Assembly: GCA_001600695.1 (NCBI GenBank)
Contig: BCKQ01000003.1
Location: 806,001 to 870,000, forward strand
Origin: Ascoidea asiatica
Lineage: Eukaryota; Ascomycota; Saccharomycetes; Ascoideales; Ascoideaceae
Length of the DNA: 64,000 nt
Direction of reading: 5' to 3'
Part shown: piece after piece, positions 51,510 through 62,909 of the stretch
How the letters are laid out: each line of letters opens with the position of its first letter
Position numbering within the stretch: position 1 is the stretch's first letter
The notes under the pieces: model-generated
What the model saw: the letters and a program-made list of their open reading frames with translations, nothing else
What the model was told of the DNA's origin: nothing
Databases searched by the model: none
Position numbers and translations under genes: made by a program

Positions 51510-51788
51510 TGTGTAACATTAACTTAAATTGCTATATACAGTATGTTAATTTTAGTTATTGATAATTACAAACAATTTTAACAACGTTAGAAACATTTAA
51601 TCATTAAATAAATTATCTCTTTGGAAAAATATATATATATATATATAGAAGTAGAAAATAATAGTTCTAAAAATAATGCCGAAAACTAAATAAATATTAG
51701 AAAAATTAGAGAAATAAAGAATATAAAAAAAATATAAAAAAAAATATAAATATAAAATGTTTAAAAAATTATGAGAACATAAACCATA

Positions 51789-54700
51789 CTATATATTATT
51801 GATTAAAATTAAATCATTATTTATTTCATCATTCGTTAGTCCTTTTAATCCAGGAGCTCTTTTTCTAGATAATGAAACTTCTTTTTCATTTTTTTCTTTT
51901 ATGATTTTCACTAAAAATCCGTTTTTACTTACTCCTCTTTTTCTTCCTCTTGTTCTCTTTCTTCCAACTGGATTAAGTGAATCTGTTTCACTATTTTTAT
52001 TTGTACTATTTCTAATATCGGATCCACTCTCATTACTATCACTATTATTGACACTAATGAAATTACTATTTCTAATTTCATTTTCACCATTACTCAAAAA
52101 TGAATTTAATTTCAAATCTTCTTTGGAATTATTGAGATTATGCTTTTCATCATAATATTTTTTATATGTGAGTTTTTTATTTTTATCTCCAATTGCTTCA
52201 TCAATTGCTAACCTTACACTCTCTTCAGTAATAAGAGGAGAAAACCCTTCAATCAATGAAATCATGGAATGTTTAGAATTGTTATCAAAAACTGAAAGGC
52301 CATTATTATCATAATTATTTGAAGTACTATAAGCCTTTTTTATTAAAAGTTCCTTTGTCTTCCTTCTTTTAGAACTATTTTCAATCGCATTTGTCTCATG
52401 ATTTTCTTTTTCATTGCTTAAATTGTCATCTTTTTTATTTTCCTCATCATCACTTTCATTTCCTGCAATTATATCTCTAATAGATTCATCTATCTTTTCC
52501 AGAAATTCATCAGTTTCATTAAATCCATATAATAAATTATTTGATAATTTTGAATTTACATCAAATAGTTCCTTATTATTATTAGCTTTTAATTTGGTTT
52601 TTTGATTTTCAAGATAATTTTTTAAATTTTCTAACTTATTTTGTAAATGCAAATAAATCTTTTCATAAATGTTGAAATTATCTTTTAAAAAAATTTTCAA
52701 ATTTAAATTCAATCTATAAAAATCCCATAATTTTAATCTCACTAATTCGAAATCTCTCTCTTCTCTTATATCTTTCTCATTATCGATTAGTTCATTTAAT
52801 TTCTCAACATCACAATTTGAGGGATTCAATAATTCTTCATTACTAAGGATATCTGAAATTGATAAATTTGGAGGTAATAAAAATAAAGATTTCAACAAAT
52901 TTTCTTTTTCTTCAATTTCTTTTTCTAAAATTAAATTCTTATTTGATTCAGTGAAATTATCTAACTTACTATAATTTTTGTAAAGAGATTGTGCTCTTCT
53001 TTTTCTATTACTGTTTGAAACTATTGCAGTTATTTCGTTATTTCCTTTTGATATTAACTTTGAAGGATCTGTAATTATCGATAAATTTTCTGTTTTATTT
53101 GCATTATCTTCATTACTAAGAGATTTATCATCAATATTAAATTCATCATTATGAACTTCGAAGTTAGGATACATAGCATTTTTAGAAAAGATTTCCGTTA
53201 TACTCCCATCTTTATCTTTATCATTTCGATCTTTAAAGCTTTTTATTTCTTCAATAACTTCTAAGTTCTTCTGAATAGTTGAGTTTTTTACTCTTTTTTT
53301 TTTTTTTTCCTTTTCTTTTACATTTTCATTTTTTGAAACTCTGGAATTCCGATGAGACAACTCCTTTTTTGTAACATTTAACCAACTTTTTGGGGGAGTG
53401 GGTTCGGTTTTTAAAAATTCTTCAACTTCCTCCGGTTCAATAATATTTAGTGGGCCTAATTCATCATCTTCTTCAATCAAAATATCATTCTCATCATCAA
53501 CTTTTGTAATTGAACTATTTTTAGTATTGCTAATTGAATTCTGCTTTTTCTTTTCAATTAAGTTACGCTTCGAATCATTATAGATCGTGAACAAAATTCC
53601 AACAGCTGATGAAATTTCCTCATCGCATATCATTGGCTCACTGGTCAAATTAGAGTGCCTTATTCCATTTGATTCCTTAGCAACAACAAGCTCTGTAGCT
53701 TTCAATAAATTATCAAAATTACTATTATTATTATTTGGATTTAAGTTAGCTCTTGAAATGTTTTCTTTTTGTACATTATCAAATTTAAGTAAACTCTCAT
53801 TTTGATTTGAACTTTTTGGTATTTCATTTGTAATGCTAAAAAAGTCATCTTTGATACTTTGATCGATATTGATCGCCTTCAATTTCTTGCTTTTATCAAA
53901 ATTTTCATTTTGAACAACAGGTGAAGAAGTAAATTTGAGATTTTCCTTGGGTTTTTTTTCAACAATATCCTGAATATATGAATTACTTTTGACAGAATTA
54001 CTGTTATTTTTAACTTTTTTGGCTTTTCTTTCTTTCTTATCTTTTTTAACCTTTTTGACTTTTTTATCATTCTTCTCTTTTATTTCATTTTTTTCATATT
54101 TTTCTTTTAAATTGAATACAGGCTCATTGAAGCCTTTAGTTTGCTCGGAGGTACTAGAAATTTCACTTTTTTTTGTTGAGTTCAAATTTGAAGACTCTTT
54201 GTTAGTTAATGGAGAGTTCAAAATATTGTTTATTTTTAAATTATCATTCTTAATTGTTGTAGAAGAGATAAATTTGATTTCATTATAATGAGAACTTTCA
54301 CTGGATTTGCTTGAAGATGGAATCATTTCAGAATTTAAGAAAGAGTTTGAATTTGTATTTGAATTAAAAGGAGTATTAGATATTATATTATAAATCGAAT
54401 TCGGCTTTGATTTGTTATTTGGATAAAGTGGAGTGGAAATTGGATTTAAAAGTGACATCATATCAGTTTTTCTTCGTTGAGGAAGATTAGTATCTTTTTT
54501 ATTTGAAGTTTCCAAAGATTTTTGAGTAGAAAATTTGGAGTTATTTAATTTTCCTATTTCATTCAAAGAATTGTTTAAAATTGATGGATAACCAGCAGTT
54601 TTATTGATTGGAATTGTATTCAAATGTTTAGTAGAAGAATCTTTAAAACTATTGTTGTAAGGACTGTAAAATGATTGAGGAGTTTGCAGTTGATTTGCCA

Positions 54701-57125
54701 TATTATTCTGAGATGAATTGATTACTGTATTCACTTGTTTATCAGATGGGTTTGATGTTTGAATATATTGATTATGATATGGACCTTGAATTTCTTTTAC
54801 ATTTGGAATCATACTTTGAACTTTAGCTTGAGTCTGAGATTGTTTTGGGATCTGATGAGATTTTTCATTTGAAGTGAGAATAGAATTGGAAGCAGGTATT
54901 GAATTGGAATAAGAATTGAAATTGAAGCCATTAGAATATAAATAGCTTTCTTTATTATCATTGTTACTCTTCCTATTATTATAATAGGGTATATTTTTAT
55001 CATCAAAATCATTATTAAGTATATTATTGATTTTGTTTGTTCGATGAATAGGCATTGTTATTGATTTATTTGGATTTGGATTTGGATTTAAAATCTGGGA
55101 TTGATTTAAGGTATGAGGAAGTGTCTGAACTTGAGAATGAGGACGAGGCTGGCCATGAGATTGAGGATGAGATTGAGATGGAGCCAGATATTTGAAAGAT
55201 TCAGTTAATGGAAAAGTTATAGGCTGAGTTGGAGGAGGAGGAATTGGATAGACAGATGATTTTGGTGGTGATTTTATTGGATGGTTATAATAAGAGTTTC
55301 CAATTGTAGAAACATTATTTTTATTAATTTTTGTTGAAAGTGAAGGTGGAGTACCTCTAGCTATTTGAAAGTTAATTTCTGGAGATCTTTGGAAATAATA
55401 TTGAGATTGAGATTGAGACTGAGGCTGACCAGAGTTACTTGAAATTAAATGAGAATTAGTTTGACTTGGATTTATAATTGAATTATGGCCCTGGTTTTGA
55501 TTTGTAATTGTTATATTTGAGGGAGTATTATTATGACTTTGAATATTTGAGGGTGGGAATCTTTTGGGATATGAATAAACGGGACTTTCCGAAGAAATAA
55601 CGGGAACAGTGGGAACATTGGGAATAGCGGGGCTAATGTGGTTGGGCTGAACGGTGGAATTATAGTTTAGAGGTGCAGCTGAGCTAAAACTAAGATTAGT
55701 GCCTGGAGATGCAGATGGACCGTTTTCAATTCCAATTTTTCTGTTTAAAATTGTTCTTGAGATTCTGGTTTGCTGAGAGTCCATTGGCATTAAAGACTGG
55801 GATTGAGATTGAGATTGAGATTGTAAAGGAAATAAAAATGGAGAATTAAACTGATCATTTATATTTTGATTGGAATTAAGCAAATTATTGGAATTTATTG
55901 GATTAACTTTCATATTGCTCATATCATTTGTTTTTGATCTTGATTTTGGTTTAGGTTTTGATTTTGATCTTACTTTAGTTTTTGGTTTAGTCTTATTTAG
56001 AATCTTAGTTGAAGAATTTTTTATAGAAGAAAAATTAGTACTTGGATTGAAATCAGGATTAGGGAATGTAGATGGAAGTGGATTACTATTAACAAGCTGA
56101 TTTACAATTTGAGTTTGATTTGGAATTAATTTGGAATTTGTAATAGGATTTGTAATAGGATTTGAATTAGAGCCAAAACTAGGATTGATATTTTGATTTT
56201 GATTTTTATTTTTACTTTTATTACTATTATTAATATTATTAACATTATTATTAATGAATTCATTTGAATTTGGATTTAAATTCAAGTTTGAATTAGGATT
56301 GGGATTTGGATTTGGAAGTATATTAGAGTTAGGATTAGAATTAAACCAATATTTATTATTATATTGAGAACTTGCTGGATATTGATTTTGATTAATATTT
56401 TGGTTAACATTTTGATTACTATAATTCAGATTATTGATATTTTGATTTTGGGATTGTAATGAATTAAACCTTTGATCATTACTGTTATTATTATTTGAAT
56501 TATTATTGGAATTAAGAATATTTGATTGATAATTGGTTTGAGGATTTGAATTATAAGTATTTAAATTTGATGAGTTTAAATCTGAATTTGGTTGAGTATA
56601 GTTAAATGAATTATAGTTATTATTATTACTACTATTAGTATTATTATTGGTAGTAATAGCAGTAGTAGTTATAGTATTATTATTACTATTATTATGGACA
56701 ATACGCTGAAGATTATGTTGAGGCTGATTTTTAGAAGAAGTAGAAGTTGCAACAGGTAAAGAATAGTTGAAATATTCTTGATTTTGTTGTCCTTGACTAT
56801 AGTTGATTATATTAGTATTGTTATTATATGGTATAATATTTTGATTTTGATTATTAATCTGATTATTAAGTAATGAGGGTTGATTAATTTGTTGATTAAT
56901 TTGCTGATTATTTTGATGAATAATTGGTTGATTATTATTGAATTGATTAATTAAATTAATTTGATTATTATTTTGATTATTATTTTGTTTTATATTATTA
57001 TTTAAAGAATTAAATTGATTATTAATATTATTATTTATATTGTTATTAATAATATTTGAATCTTTAGTTTGCCTCTTACGTTTTGAAGAAGATAAATTAT
57101 TATTTCTTGATCTTTTAGGAGGCAT
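51789..57125 (-). CDS. Very large Asn/Gln-rich protein, probably nuclear, unrecognised
   Basis: 1778 residues, ATG at 57125. It opens with a basic nuclear-type signal (MPPKRSRNN ... SSKRKRQTK). Residues of about 25-900 are almost pure Asn/Gln/Ser/Pro, with Asn-Gln runs, NPNPNPN and QSQSQ repeats, and KPKTKVRSKSKPKPKS basic repeats. The C-terminal third is more ordinary and charged: an acidic stretch (ILIEEDDELGPLNIIEPEE), helical or coiled-coil segments (EKEIEEKENLLKSLFLL; DFELVRLKLWDFYRLNLN followed by LQNKLENLKNYLENQKTK), and a final basic patch (GRKRTRGRKRG) near the C-terminus. This layout suits a chromatin or transcription regulator with a prion-like activation or condensation domain, but I recognise no named family. 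No intron is evident. Divergent over 3.7 kb from the RING gene. Confidence 0.8.
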   Translation of the reverse strand: MPPKRSRNNNLSSSKRKRQTKDSNIINNNINNNINNQFNSLNNNIKQNNNQNNNQINLINQFNNNQPIIHQNNQQINQQINQPSLLNNQINNQNQNIIPYNNNTNIINYSQGQQNQEYFNYSLPVATSTSSKNQPQHNLQRIVHNNSNNNTITTTAITTNNNTNSSNNNNYNSFNYTQPNSDLNSSNLNTYNSNPQTNYQSNILNSNNNSNNNNSNDQRFNSLQSQNQNINNLNYSNQNVNQNINQNQYPASSQYNNKYWFNSNPNSNILPNPNPNPNSNLNLNPNSNEFINNNVNNINNSNKSKNKNQNQNINPSFGSNSNPITNPITNSKLIPNQTQIVNQLVNSNPLPSTFPNPDFNPSTNFSSIKNSSTKILNKTKPKTKVRSKSKPKPKSRSKTNDMSNMKVNPINSNNLLNSNQNINDQFNSPFLFPLQSQSQSQSQSLMPMDSQQTRISRTILNRKIGIENGPSASPGTNLSFSSAAPLNYNSTVQPNHISPAIPNVPTVPVISSESPVYSYPKRFPPSNIQSHNNTPSNITITNQNQGHNSIINPSQTNSHLISSNSGQPQSQSQSQYYFQRSPEINFQIARGTPPSLSTKINKNNVSTIGNSYYNHPIKSPPKSSVYPIPPPPTQPITFPLTESFKYLAPSQSHPQSHGQPRPHSQVQTLPHTLNQSQILNPNPNPNKSITMPIHRTNKINNILNNDFDDKNIPYYNNRKSNNDNKESYLYSNGFNFNSYSNSIPASNSILTSNEKSHQIPKQSQTQAKVQSMIPNVKEIQGPYHNQYIQTSNPSDKQVNTVINSSQNNMANQLQTPQSFYSPYNNSFKDSSTKHLNTIPINKTAGYPSILNNSLNEIGKLNNSKFSTQKSLETSNKKDTNLPQRRKTDMMSLLNPISTPLYPNNKSKPNSIYNIISNTPFNSNTNSNSFLNSEMIPSSSKSSESSHYNEIKFISSTTIKNDNLKINNILNSPLTNKESSNLNSTKKSEISSTSEQTKGFNEPVFNLKEKYEKNEIKEKNDKKVKKVKKDKKERKAKKVKNNSNSVKSNSYIQDIVEKKPKENLKFTSSPVVQNENFDKSKKLKAINIDQSIKDDFFSITNEIPKSSNQNESLLKFDNVQKENISRANLNPNNNNSNFDNLLKATELVVAKESNGIRHSNLTSEPMICDEEISSAVGILFTIYNDSKRNLIEKKKQNSISNTKNSSITKVDDENDILIEEDDELGPLNIIEPEEVEEFLKTEPTPPKSWLNVTKKELSHRNSRVSKNENVKEKEKKKKRVKNSTIQKNLEVIEEIKSFKDRNDKDKDGSITEIFSKNAMYPNFEVHNDEFNIDDKSLSNEDNANKTENLSIITDPSKLISKGNNEITAIVSNSNRKRRAQSLYKNYSKLDNFTESNKNLILEKEIEEKENLLKSLFLLPPNLSISDILSNEELLNPSNCDVEKLNELIDNEKDIREERDFELVRLKLWDFYRLNLNLKIFLKDNFNIYEKIYLHLQNKLENLKNYLENQKTKLKANNNKELFDVNSKLSNNLLYGFNETDEFLEKIDESIRDIIAGNESDDEENKKDDNLSNEKENHETNAIENSSKRRKTKELLIKKAYSTSNNYDNNGLSVFDNNSKHSMISLIEGFSPLITEESVRLAIDEAIGDKNKKLTYKKYYDEKHNLNNSKEDLKLNSFLSNGENEIRNSNFISVNNSDSNESGSDIRNSTNKNSETDSLNPVGRKRTRGRKRGVSKNGFLVKIIKEKNEKEVSLSRKRAPGLKGLTNDEINNDLILINNI

Positions 57126-60100
57126 TTTTTTTTAATAATGATAAATTATAATAGAGAATGACAAAATTTAACTTAAAATACAAAATGTAAATAAATTTAA
57201 ATTATATTTATGATAAAATTAAAGAAAATATATGGATATAGATAGATTATATGGAAGAAAGAAAGAAAGAAAGTATTTAAAGATTAGTAGATTTAAATGA
57301 ATAAGTATTATCAGTAATTATTAGAGTATTTGATATATATTATAAATAGGATAATGAATATGATAATGAATATGATATTGAATATGATATTGAATACAGT
57401 AAAATTTAAAATAATAAAAGGATTATTTTAAATTGAGAAGGAAAAAATGTATTGATAAAATAAAAAAGAAAATGAGTATTAATATGGCTTACAATTAATA
57501 TATTATAAAAAAACAGAGAGAATATCTCAGTAATTAGTGTAGTAAGAAATAGAAATTTAGTGTATTGAGTTAAATAGTTGAGTAAATTAGATCAATGTAT
57601 TGAAATATTATTATTATTATGATTGATATTGATAGTGATAATGGAAAACAAACAAATTGAATTCAAAAAGCATGAATAGTAAGTAATAATTAATTAATAG
57701 TTAATTAATAATTAATTGTTAATAGGCTATTTGAATTTATGATTAAATAAATAAATGAATATTCAAATATTTAAAAAAAATAGTTGAAAAAAGATTAAAA
57801 ATATGCTGAAAAGAAGAAAATAAGTTGAAAATAATTTGAAAATAAATTAAAAAAAAGTGGAAAAAACCTTGAGAATACTAATGAATATGATACTGGCAAG
57901 TTTAATTAGAAACCTGATTGAGAATAATACAAGAATTAGAATTAGAATGAGAATAAATGAAAGAATAAGAGTAAAAATGAAAATAAAAGGCAAATAAGCA
58001 AATATTATTATTATTAGTATTATTATTAGTATTAGTATTAGTATTAGAATTTTATTTCAAAATTATTTCATAATTATTTCATTATTATTTTATTATTCTT
58101 AGCCTGCAAAAGTATCACAATCTGTTGCAATATTCATCCATATGAATTAGCGTCAGGAGTTAAGGCACGCGGACTGTAGCACCTCAGCGTGGGAACCTGG
58201 AAACTGGGCCCTGCAAAATGCCCCAGGCTGCTCGGGACCCCAAAAAGCCCAGGTGTCCCAAGGACACAATGGCCCAATTGCCCAATGACCGCTTCTCTAG
58301 ACACAGTTGCTATTCAAAGATTGTTGTTCCCGCGACTCGGTTTCCCGTCGGTGGGCGCGGGAAAAGAAACTTTAACTGACAACGGTGGGTGTATTTAAAA
58401 GCGGGTCAATGTAAAAAATGCTTTTACTTCGGAACACAAAATTATCGGAAACCTGAACCCAAATATGTGCTACAGTAACCTGGGCAGTACCACAGGAAGG
58501 AGCACAGTATCAAAGTGGATTAATCAGCTCGTACCATTCACATTGCTTCTTCCTATCACTCCCTATCAATTTACTTCAATCTTTAAATCCAATACCAGAG
58601 TAGTCATGTCTTGAAGTACTGCTGTCTGGAAGTATTGTGCTGTCTTTGTGTCTCGATGAATTGATATCATTTACAAACAAAAAAGAAGTATTTTTAAAAC
58701 AATTTCATTTTCAATGACTGTTACTCAGTTGTAGAGTTTTTTGGGGTTGATTTTTGTTATTCAACATTCCAGTATTTGTATGGTTGCAATAATCCCCATT
58801 TCTGCCTCATTTTTTTTTTTTTTTTTTGAATCCAGGAACTTCTGGCTTGCAAACATGAAATTTTTTTTTAATCTCTGTAGAGATATAAAAAAGCATTCTT
58901 TTTCAAAATTCTGTTTCAACCCAGATGAAATTAAATACTAGGAAGGATAAATCATTTATTAATGTACCAGGATATAAGTCTTAAATGGGTTTCTTGGGCT
59001 TTTTTCGCTATTTAAATACTCCATGTTCTATGGTATGATTTCAAGATTATACTCAATAAAACACAATAAAAGCGCTAATTTGAATCATCTTTACCACACA
59101 CTAAAATATAAAATATAAAATTCAACATAAATAAAAATAAGGTTGAAACACCAATCTTATGTGCACCTAATAGATCAATTTGTTATTATCCTCAACACTG
59201 AGTTTACAGTTTTTCCACTTATCAAAGCTGAGATAAGCCATCAACCACCGGTTTTCACCGAGCCTTGCTGGCATTTTTGATTTTTCTGAGTTCGATTAAG
59301 TTTGATTGGGAATTTATTTTGGTGATATTTTAATTTAATTTTGCCTACAAAATCCATTCCATTTTTTTAATTTGGTTTTTCGGGTCTGTTTTACATAATT
59401 GCGGGTTTGTATACCCCAGAAACATTCTGATGAAGTCACAGTCACGTGAAATACACGGATCTATAATTTTGATTTTGTAGAGCCGTATCCGGAAGATGTA
59501 TCACATGACTTGCATTTCTTGGTGCCAAGAAGCACGGGTGCTGTTGCAAAGACAAAGACGAAGGCAGGGTGACTGCTTCCAACCGAGGGAGTGTTGCTGG
59601 GCTTGCTTGGTCCGGCTTGCTCTGGCTGCAATCCGTGGGATCTTCGTAATTTCTCCGGCTTATCCAATCAATTAATAAAATATTCCACGTGTTTTAGTAA
59701 TATAGAATGAAATGTATTAACATTTTGTCTTCTTTTTTTATTTTGTTTAGTTTTTAAAAATCGTGAAACCCTTTATAATCAGTATTTTATTTTATAAACT
59801 AAATGATATAACTTTTTTATAAATTCCTTTATCTACCGTGGGCCTAAGTCTAGGGGTTAAACAAAATTAATGCTCATCATGAAATAAAATGGATTTAGCG
59901 ATAAAGGTTAAATAATTACTGATACTGAAATTGATATTGATATTAATTTATTGATGATTAACTGGTTTATTAGTTTAAACAACTGAATAAAAAATTTATT
60001 GTTTTTTTTTTATTCAATAAAATATTTCTCAATTTATTAATATATTTAATTAAAGGACTCAAAGTTTTTAATAGATTTAATAAAATATTCGAGCAAGCAA

Positions 60101-60797
60101 ATAAATTCAAAATAACTGTCATATTTTGAAAATATTGTATATTTCTTGAATTCCTCTTGATTTTAGAATACATTCACCTAAAACAACCATAATATATACA
60201 TTTTTTTTTATTTTCCCATATAATTTTAAAATATTATATAATCCCTTAAAAATTTATTAATATTATCAAAGACTATAGATAAATTATTAAAATACACAAT
60301 ATAAAACATTAATTTGCAAAAAAAAATTCAGTTTTAAAATTGTTACATCAAAAACAATCTATCAAATAATTTTTTTTGGTTTTACCAAAAGGGATATTTT
60401 CATAACTTTCTCAATTTTTAAATCAGTATCCAATATTATATTCTATCAATATATCTAAGAAACTTATCTAAAAGATATAAGAAAATTATTTTAAAAGATT
60501 GCTATTAACTAAATTCCTCAAATTTATTCCTTGAAACTGTTTCTTAAAAGTATTCTCTAAAAGTATTCCCTAAAATATTTTTCAAATAAATCAAATTATC
60601 CCATAAAGTTTTATTCAATACCTCATTTTATTCATTAGAAATTATTATATTATTATATGAGAATGCTTATATGATAAAATAAATTCAAATTCTACAAAAT
60701 TTCCATAATAAAAAATATATTTCATACATTTATTTATATAAACAAAAAAAAAATTCAATTTAAAAAATATAAATTTAAAATATAAATTGAAAAAAAA
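57126..60797. other. 3.7 kb divergent intergenic region
   Basis: No convincing gene. About 1 kb of AT-rich DNA, with TATTAGTAT repeats at 58010-58050, precedes a GC-rich island at 58145-58460, moderate DNA to 59400, a second GC-richer block at 59400-59690 with E-boxes, and 1.1 kb of AT-rich DNA up to the RING gene. Frames at 58189-58398, 58741-58941, 59461-59667 and 59970-60173 have no recognised content. Confidence 0.6.
59443..59691. promoter_or_regulatory. E-box-bearing GC-richer block upstream of the RING gene
   Basis: CACGTG at 59443-59448 (as GTCACGTGA, the full Cbf1-type site), CACATG at 59502-59507 and CACGTG at 59686-59691, framing a GC-rich segment. About 1.1-1.35 kb upstream of the RING gene and 2.3 kb from the Asn/Gln-rich gene. 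Confidence 0.4.
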
Positions 60798-62909
60798 ATG
60801 TCTGAATCAATACCTAATTTATACCCTACTGCAACTTCAACTCCATTATTAGTTTCCTATTTATCATCAACTACTTCTGCCTTAGCTGATTCTTCATATC
60901 CATCCCCTTCCTCTTCATCATCATCTTCTTCTTCTTCTACAAATTGGACTGCAAATAAACCGTCTGCTGTTTTATTTTTTATAGCTGTAGCTGTTGGTGT
61001 CTTTATTGCTATTTTATTTATATTCTTTACCATAAGATACTTCTTAAGATCAAGAATTGGTATACATTTATCAACTTCTTCAAATCAAGATTTACAAGAT
61101 TTAACTTCAATTTTATTATTCGATTATTATAATCATGCCCATAATAATCAATCACACAATAATAATAACAACAATGATGATAATAATGACAATAATAATG
61201 ATAATGACAATGACAATAATAACAACAACGATAATAATAATAACAATAACAATAACAATAATGCTGATATTAATCAAGAAATTCCTCAAAGACCAAGAAG
61301 ATCAAGATTTAGAAATTTCTTTTATTCTTCAAATACCTACCATTTACCTCAACATCAATTCACTTTATATCCAACTTATAATTTTTTAAATTATGAATTA
61401 AATAATTTTTCAAATTTAAATAATCAAAATTCTTCAAATTTAAATAGATCAAGAAGAAGATATAAATATTTAAAAAGAAGAAAATTAAGTAAAATTGAAG
61501 TTGAATATTTATTTCCAAATAGAACTTATATAAATTGGTTAAATGGTGGTGCTGAAAAAGATGCAATTGAAAGAAACATTCATGATCAAATTAAATATAA
61601 TGATGTTAATATTGATCAAGATGAATTTAATGAAAAATTAAATAATGATCTGGATGATGATGATAATCATAATACTACCGATAATAATAACAATAACAAT
61701 AACATCACAGATATCAATAATACAAATACTACTTCTACCAAAAATAAAAATAATCTTAAACTTCCTAATAATACAGTAAATAATGGTAGTAACCCTTCAG
61801 ATACAACACTTACTATAATAAATTTAACTTCTTCTCCAATAATAAATGATGTGGATAATATTGAAAATGATATAACTGCAAATTCAATTATAAATTCGAA
61901 ATTTTCTCCAATAATTTCTAATAAATTATCTATTAATAAAACTTTAAGTCCTACAACTGAAAATAATTTAATTGAAAAAGAATATGATATAGCTGAATTA
62001 CATCCTTTAAATACATCTAATAATAATAATCATAATAATAAAGATATTATAAATAATATTACAACTACTATTAATGATCAAAATCGTGATACAATAATTA
62101 ATAATACTCCTCATTTTACTTCAGGAATTTGTGCTATTTGTATTGAAGAATTTCAAGATGATGATAATGTGCGTGGTTTAATTTGTGGTCATGTATTTCA
62201 TACTGAATGTATTGATCCTTGGTTAACTACAAGAAAAGCTTGTTGTCCAAGTTGTAAAAGAGATTATTTTATTAAAAATTCAAATTTAAATGCTAAAACC
62301 AATTCAAGACATAATAGACGTCTTCGTCATCATAATCGTCATGATGAATCTATTGAAAATGATAATAATGAAACAGTGAATCCTCATCTTGAATTATTGG
62401 CTCAAGAAGAAATTGATGCTTTAAGAGAAGAAGAAGAACAATATCTTCAAAATATTAGAAATCAACATAATAATCAACCTGATTCCTTTAATGAATATTT
62501 CAATCGTTTTAGACCATTAGATATTAGAGCAAATGAAGTTCTAATTGCCAATCCAGAATTTGAGCAATTATCAGTAGATAAAATCAACAGTTCATTTTTC
62601 AATTGGAGGTATAGATTTTTTTGGAACGTTATGGGTATAACTAAAAGGGATTTAATTAATGCTTTTATTATTTGTTTGGCCCATCGTCAACATGAAAATT
62701 CAACAAATGAGAGTAATGATGCTGACTCAAACAATAATACAACTAATCCTAATTCTAGTGTAGCTAATAACGATATCACTAATTCGACTTCAAATGCTGC
62801 TAATAATAATACTTCTTCTACTAATACCCAACCTATTGGATCTATTGAAGAGACATCTGAATCTCATAGGATTGCAAATGATCGTCATTCACTTGATAAT
62901 GCAGTCTAG
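60798..62909 (+). CDS. Transmembrane RING-H2 E3 ubiquitin ligase
   Basis: 703 residues, ATG at 60798. A Ser/Thr-rich N-terminal segment of about 55 residues, probably lumenal or extracellular and including a run of Ser, leads to a single membrane span (about 57-83, AVLFFIAVAVGVFIAILFIF) followed by positive residues. A long Asn/Asp-rich cytosolic linker follows, then a complete RING-H2 finger at 445-486: C445-x2-C448-x14-C463-x-H465-x2-H468-x2-C471-x11-C483-x2-C486, with the W475 of DPWL that contacts the E2. After it come a Glu-rich helix and a conserved-looking part (about 570-635, with NWRYRFFWNVMGITKRDLINAF). The order of one span plus RING-H2 is that of Golgi, endosome or vacuole membrane ligases of the RNF13/PA-TM-RING kind, but no protease-associated domain is seen here. 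Target unknown. Confidence 0.9.
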   Translation: MSESIPNLYPTATSTPLLVSYLSSTTSALADSSYPSPSSSSSSSSSSTNWTANKPSAVLFFIAVAVGVFIAILFIFFTIRYFLRSRIGIHLSTSSNQDLQDLTSILLFDYYNHAHNNQSHNNNNNNDDNNDNNNDNDNDNNNNNDNNNNNNNNNNADINQEIPQRPRRSRFRNFFYSSNTYHLPQHQFTLYPTYNFLNYELNNFSNLNNQNSSNLNRSRRRYKYLKRRKLSKIEVEYLFPNRTYINWLNGGAEKDAIERNIHDQIKYNDVNIDQDEFNEKLNNDLDDDDNHNTTDNNNNNNNITDINNTNTTSTKNKNNLKLPNNTVNNGSNPSDTTLTIINLTSSPIINDVDNIENDITANSIINSKFSPIISNKLSINKTLSPTTENNLIEKEYDIAELHPLNTSNNNNHNNKDIINNITTTINDQNRDTIINNTPHFTSGICAICIEEFQDDDNVRGLICGHVFHTECIDPWLTTRKACCPSCKRDYFIKNSNLNAKTNSRHNRRLRHHNRHDESIENDNNETVNPHLELLAQEEIDALREEEEQYLQNIRNQHNNQPDSFNEYFNRFRPLDIRANEVLIANPEFEQLSVDKINSSFFNWRYRFFWNVMGITKRDLINAFIICLAHRQHENSTNESNDADSNNNTTNPNSSVANNDITNSTSNAANNNTSSTNTQPIGSIEETSESHRIANDRHSLDNAV

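Larger units (their letters stand above)
51320..51788. other. AME1 upstream region and 3' end of the Asn/Gln-rich gene
   Basis: 469 bp. A perfect palindrome GAATAACGTTATTC lies at 51421-51434 and ACGCGT at 51504-51509; further left comes AT-rich DNA with (TA)n at 51630-51645 and A-rich 3' sequence of the next gene. Confidence 0.6.

Noticed and set aside
58148-58166. Sequence resembling a tRNA A box (TAGCGTCAGG...TTAAGGC) in a GC-rich island
   Set aside because: No matching B box (GGTTCGANNCC), no closing acceptor stem and no paired anticodon stem could be found downstream on either strand.
58189-58398. 69-codon plus-strand frame in a GC-rich island
   Set aside because: Pro/Gly-rich product of GC-rich DNA, no family resemblance.
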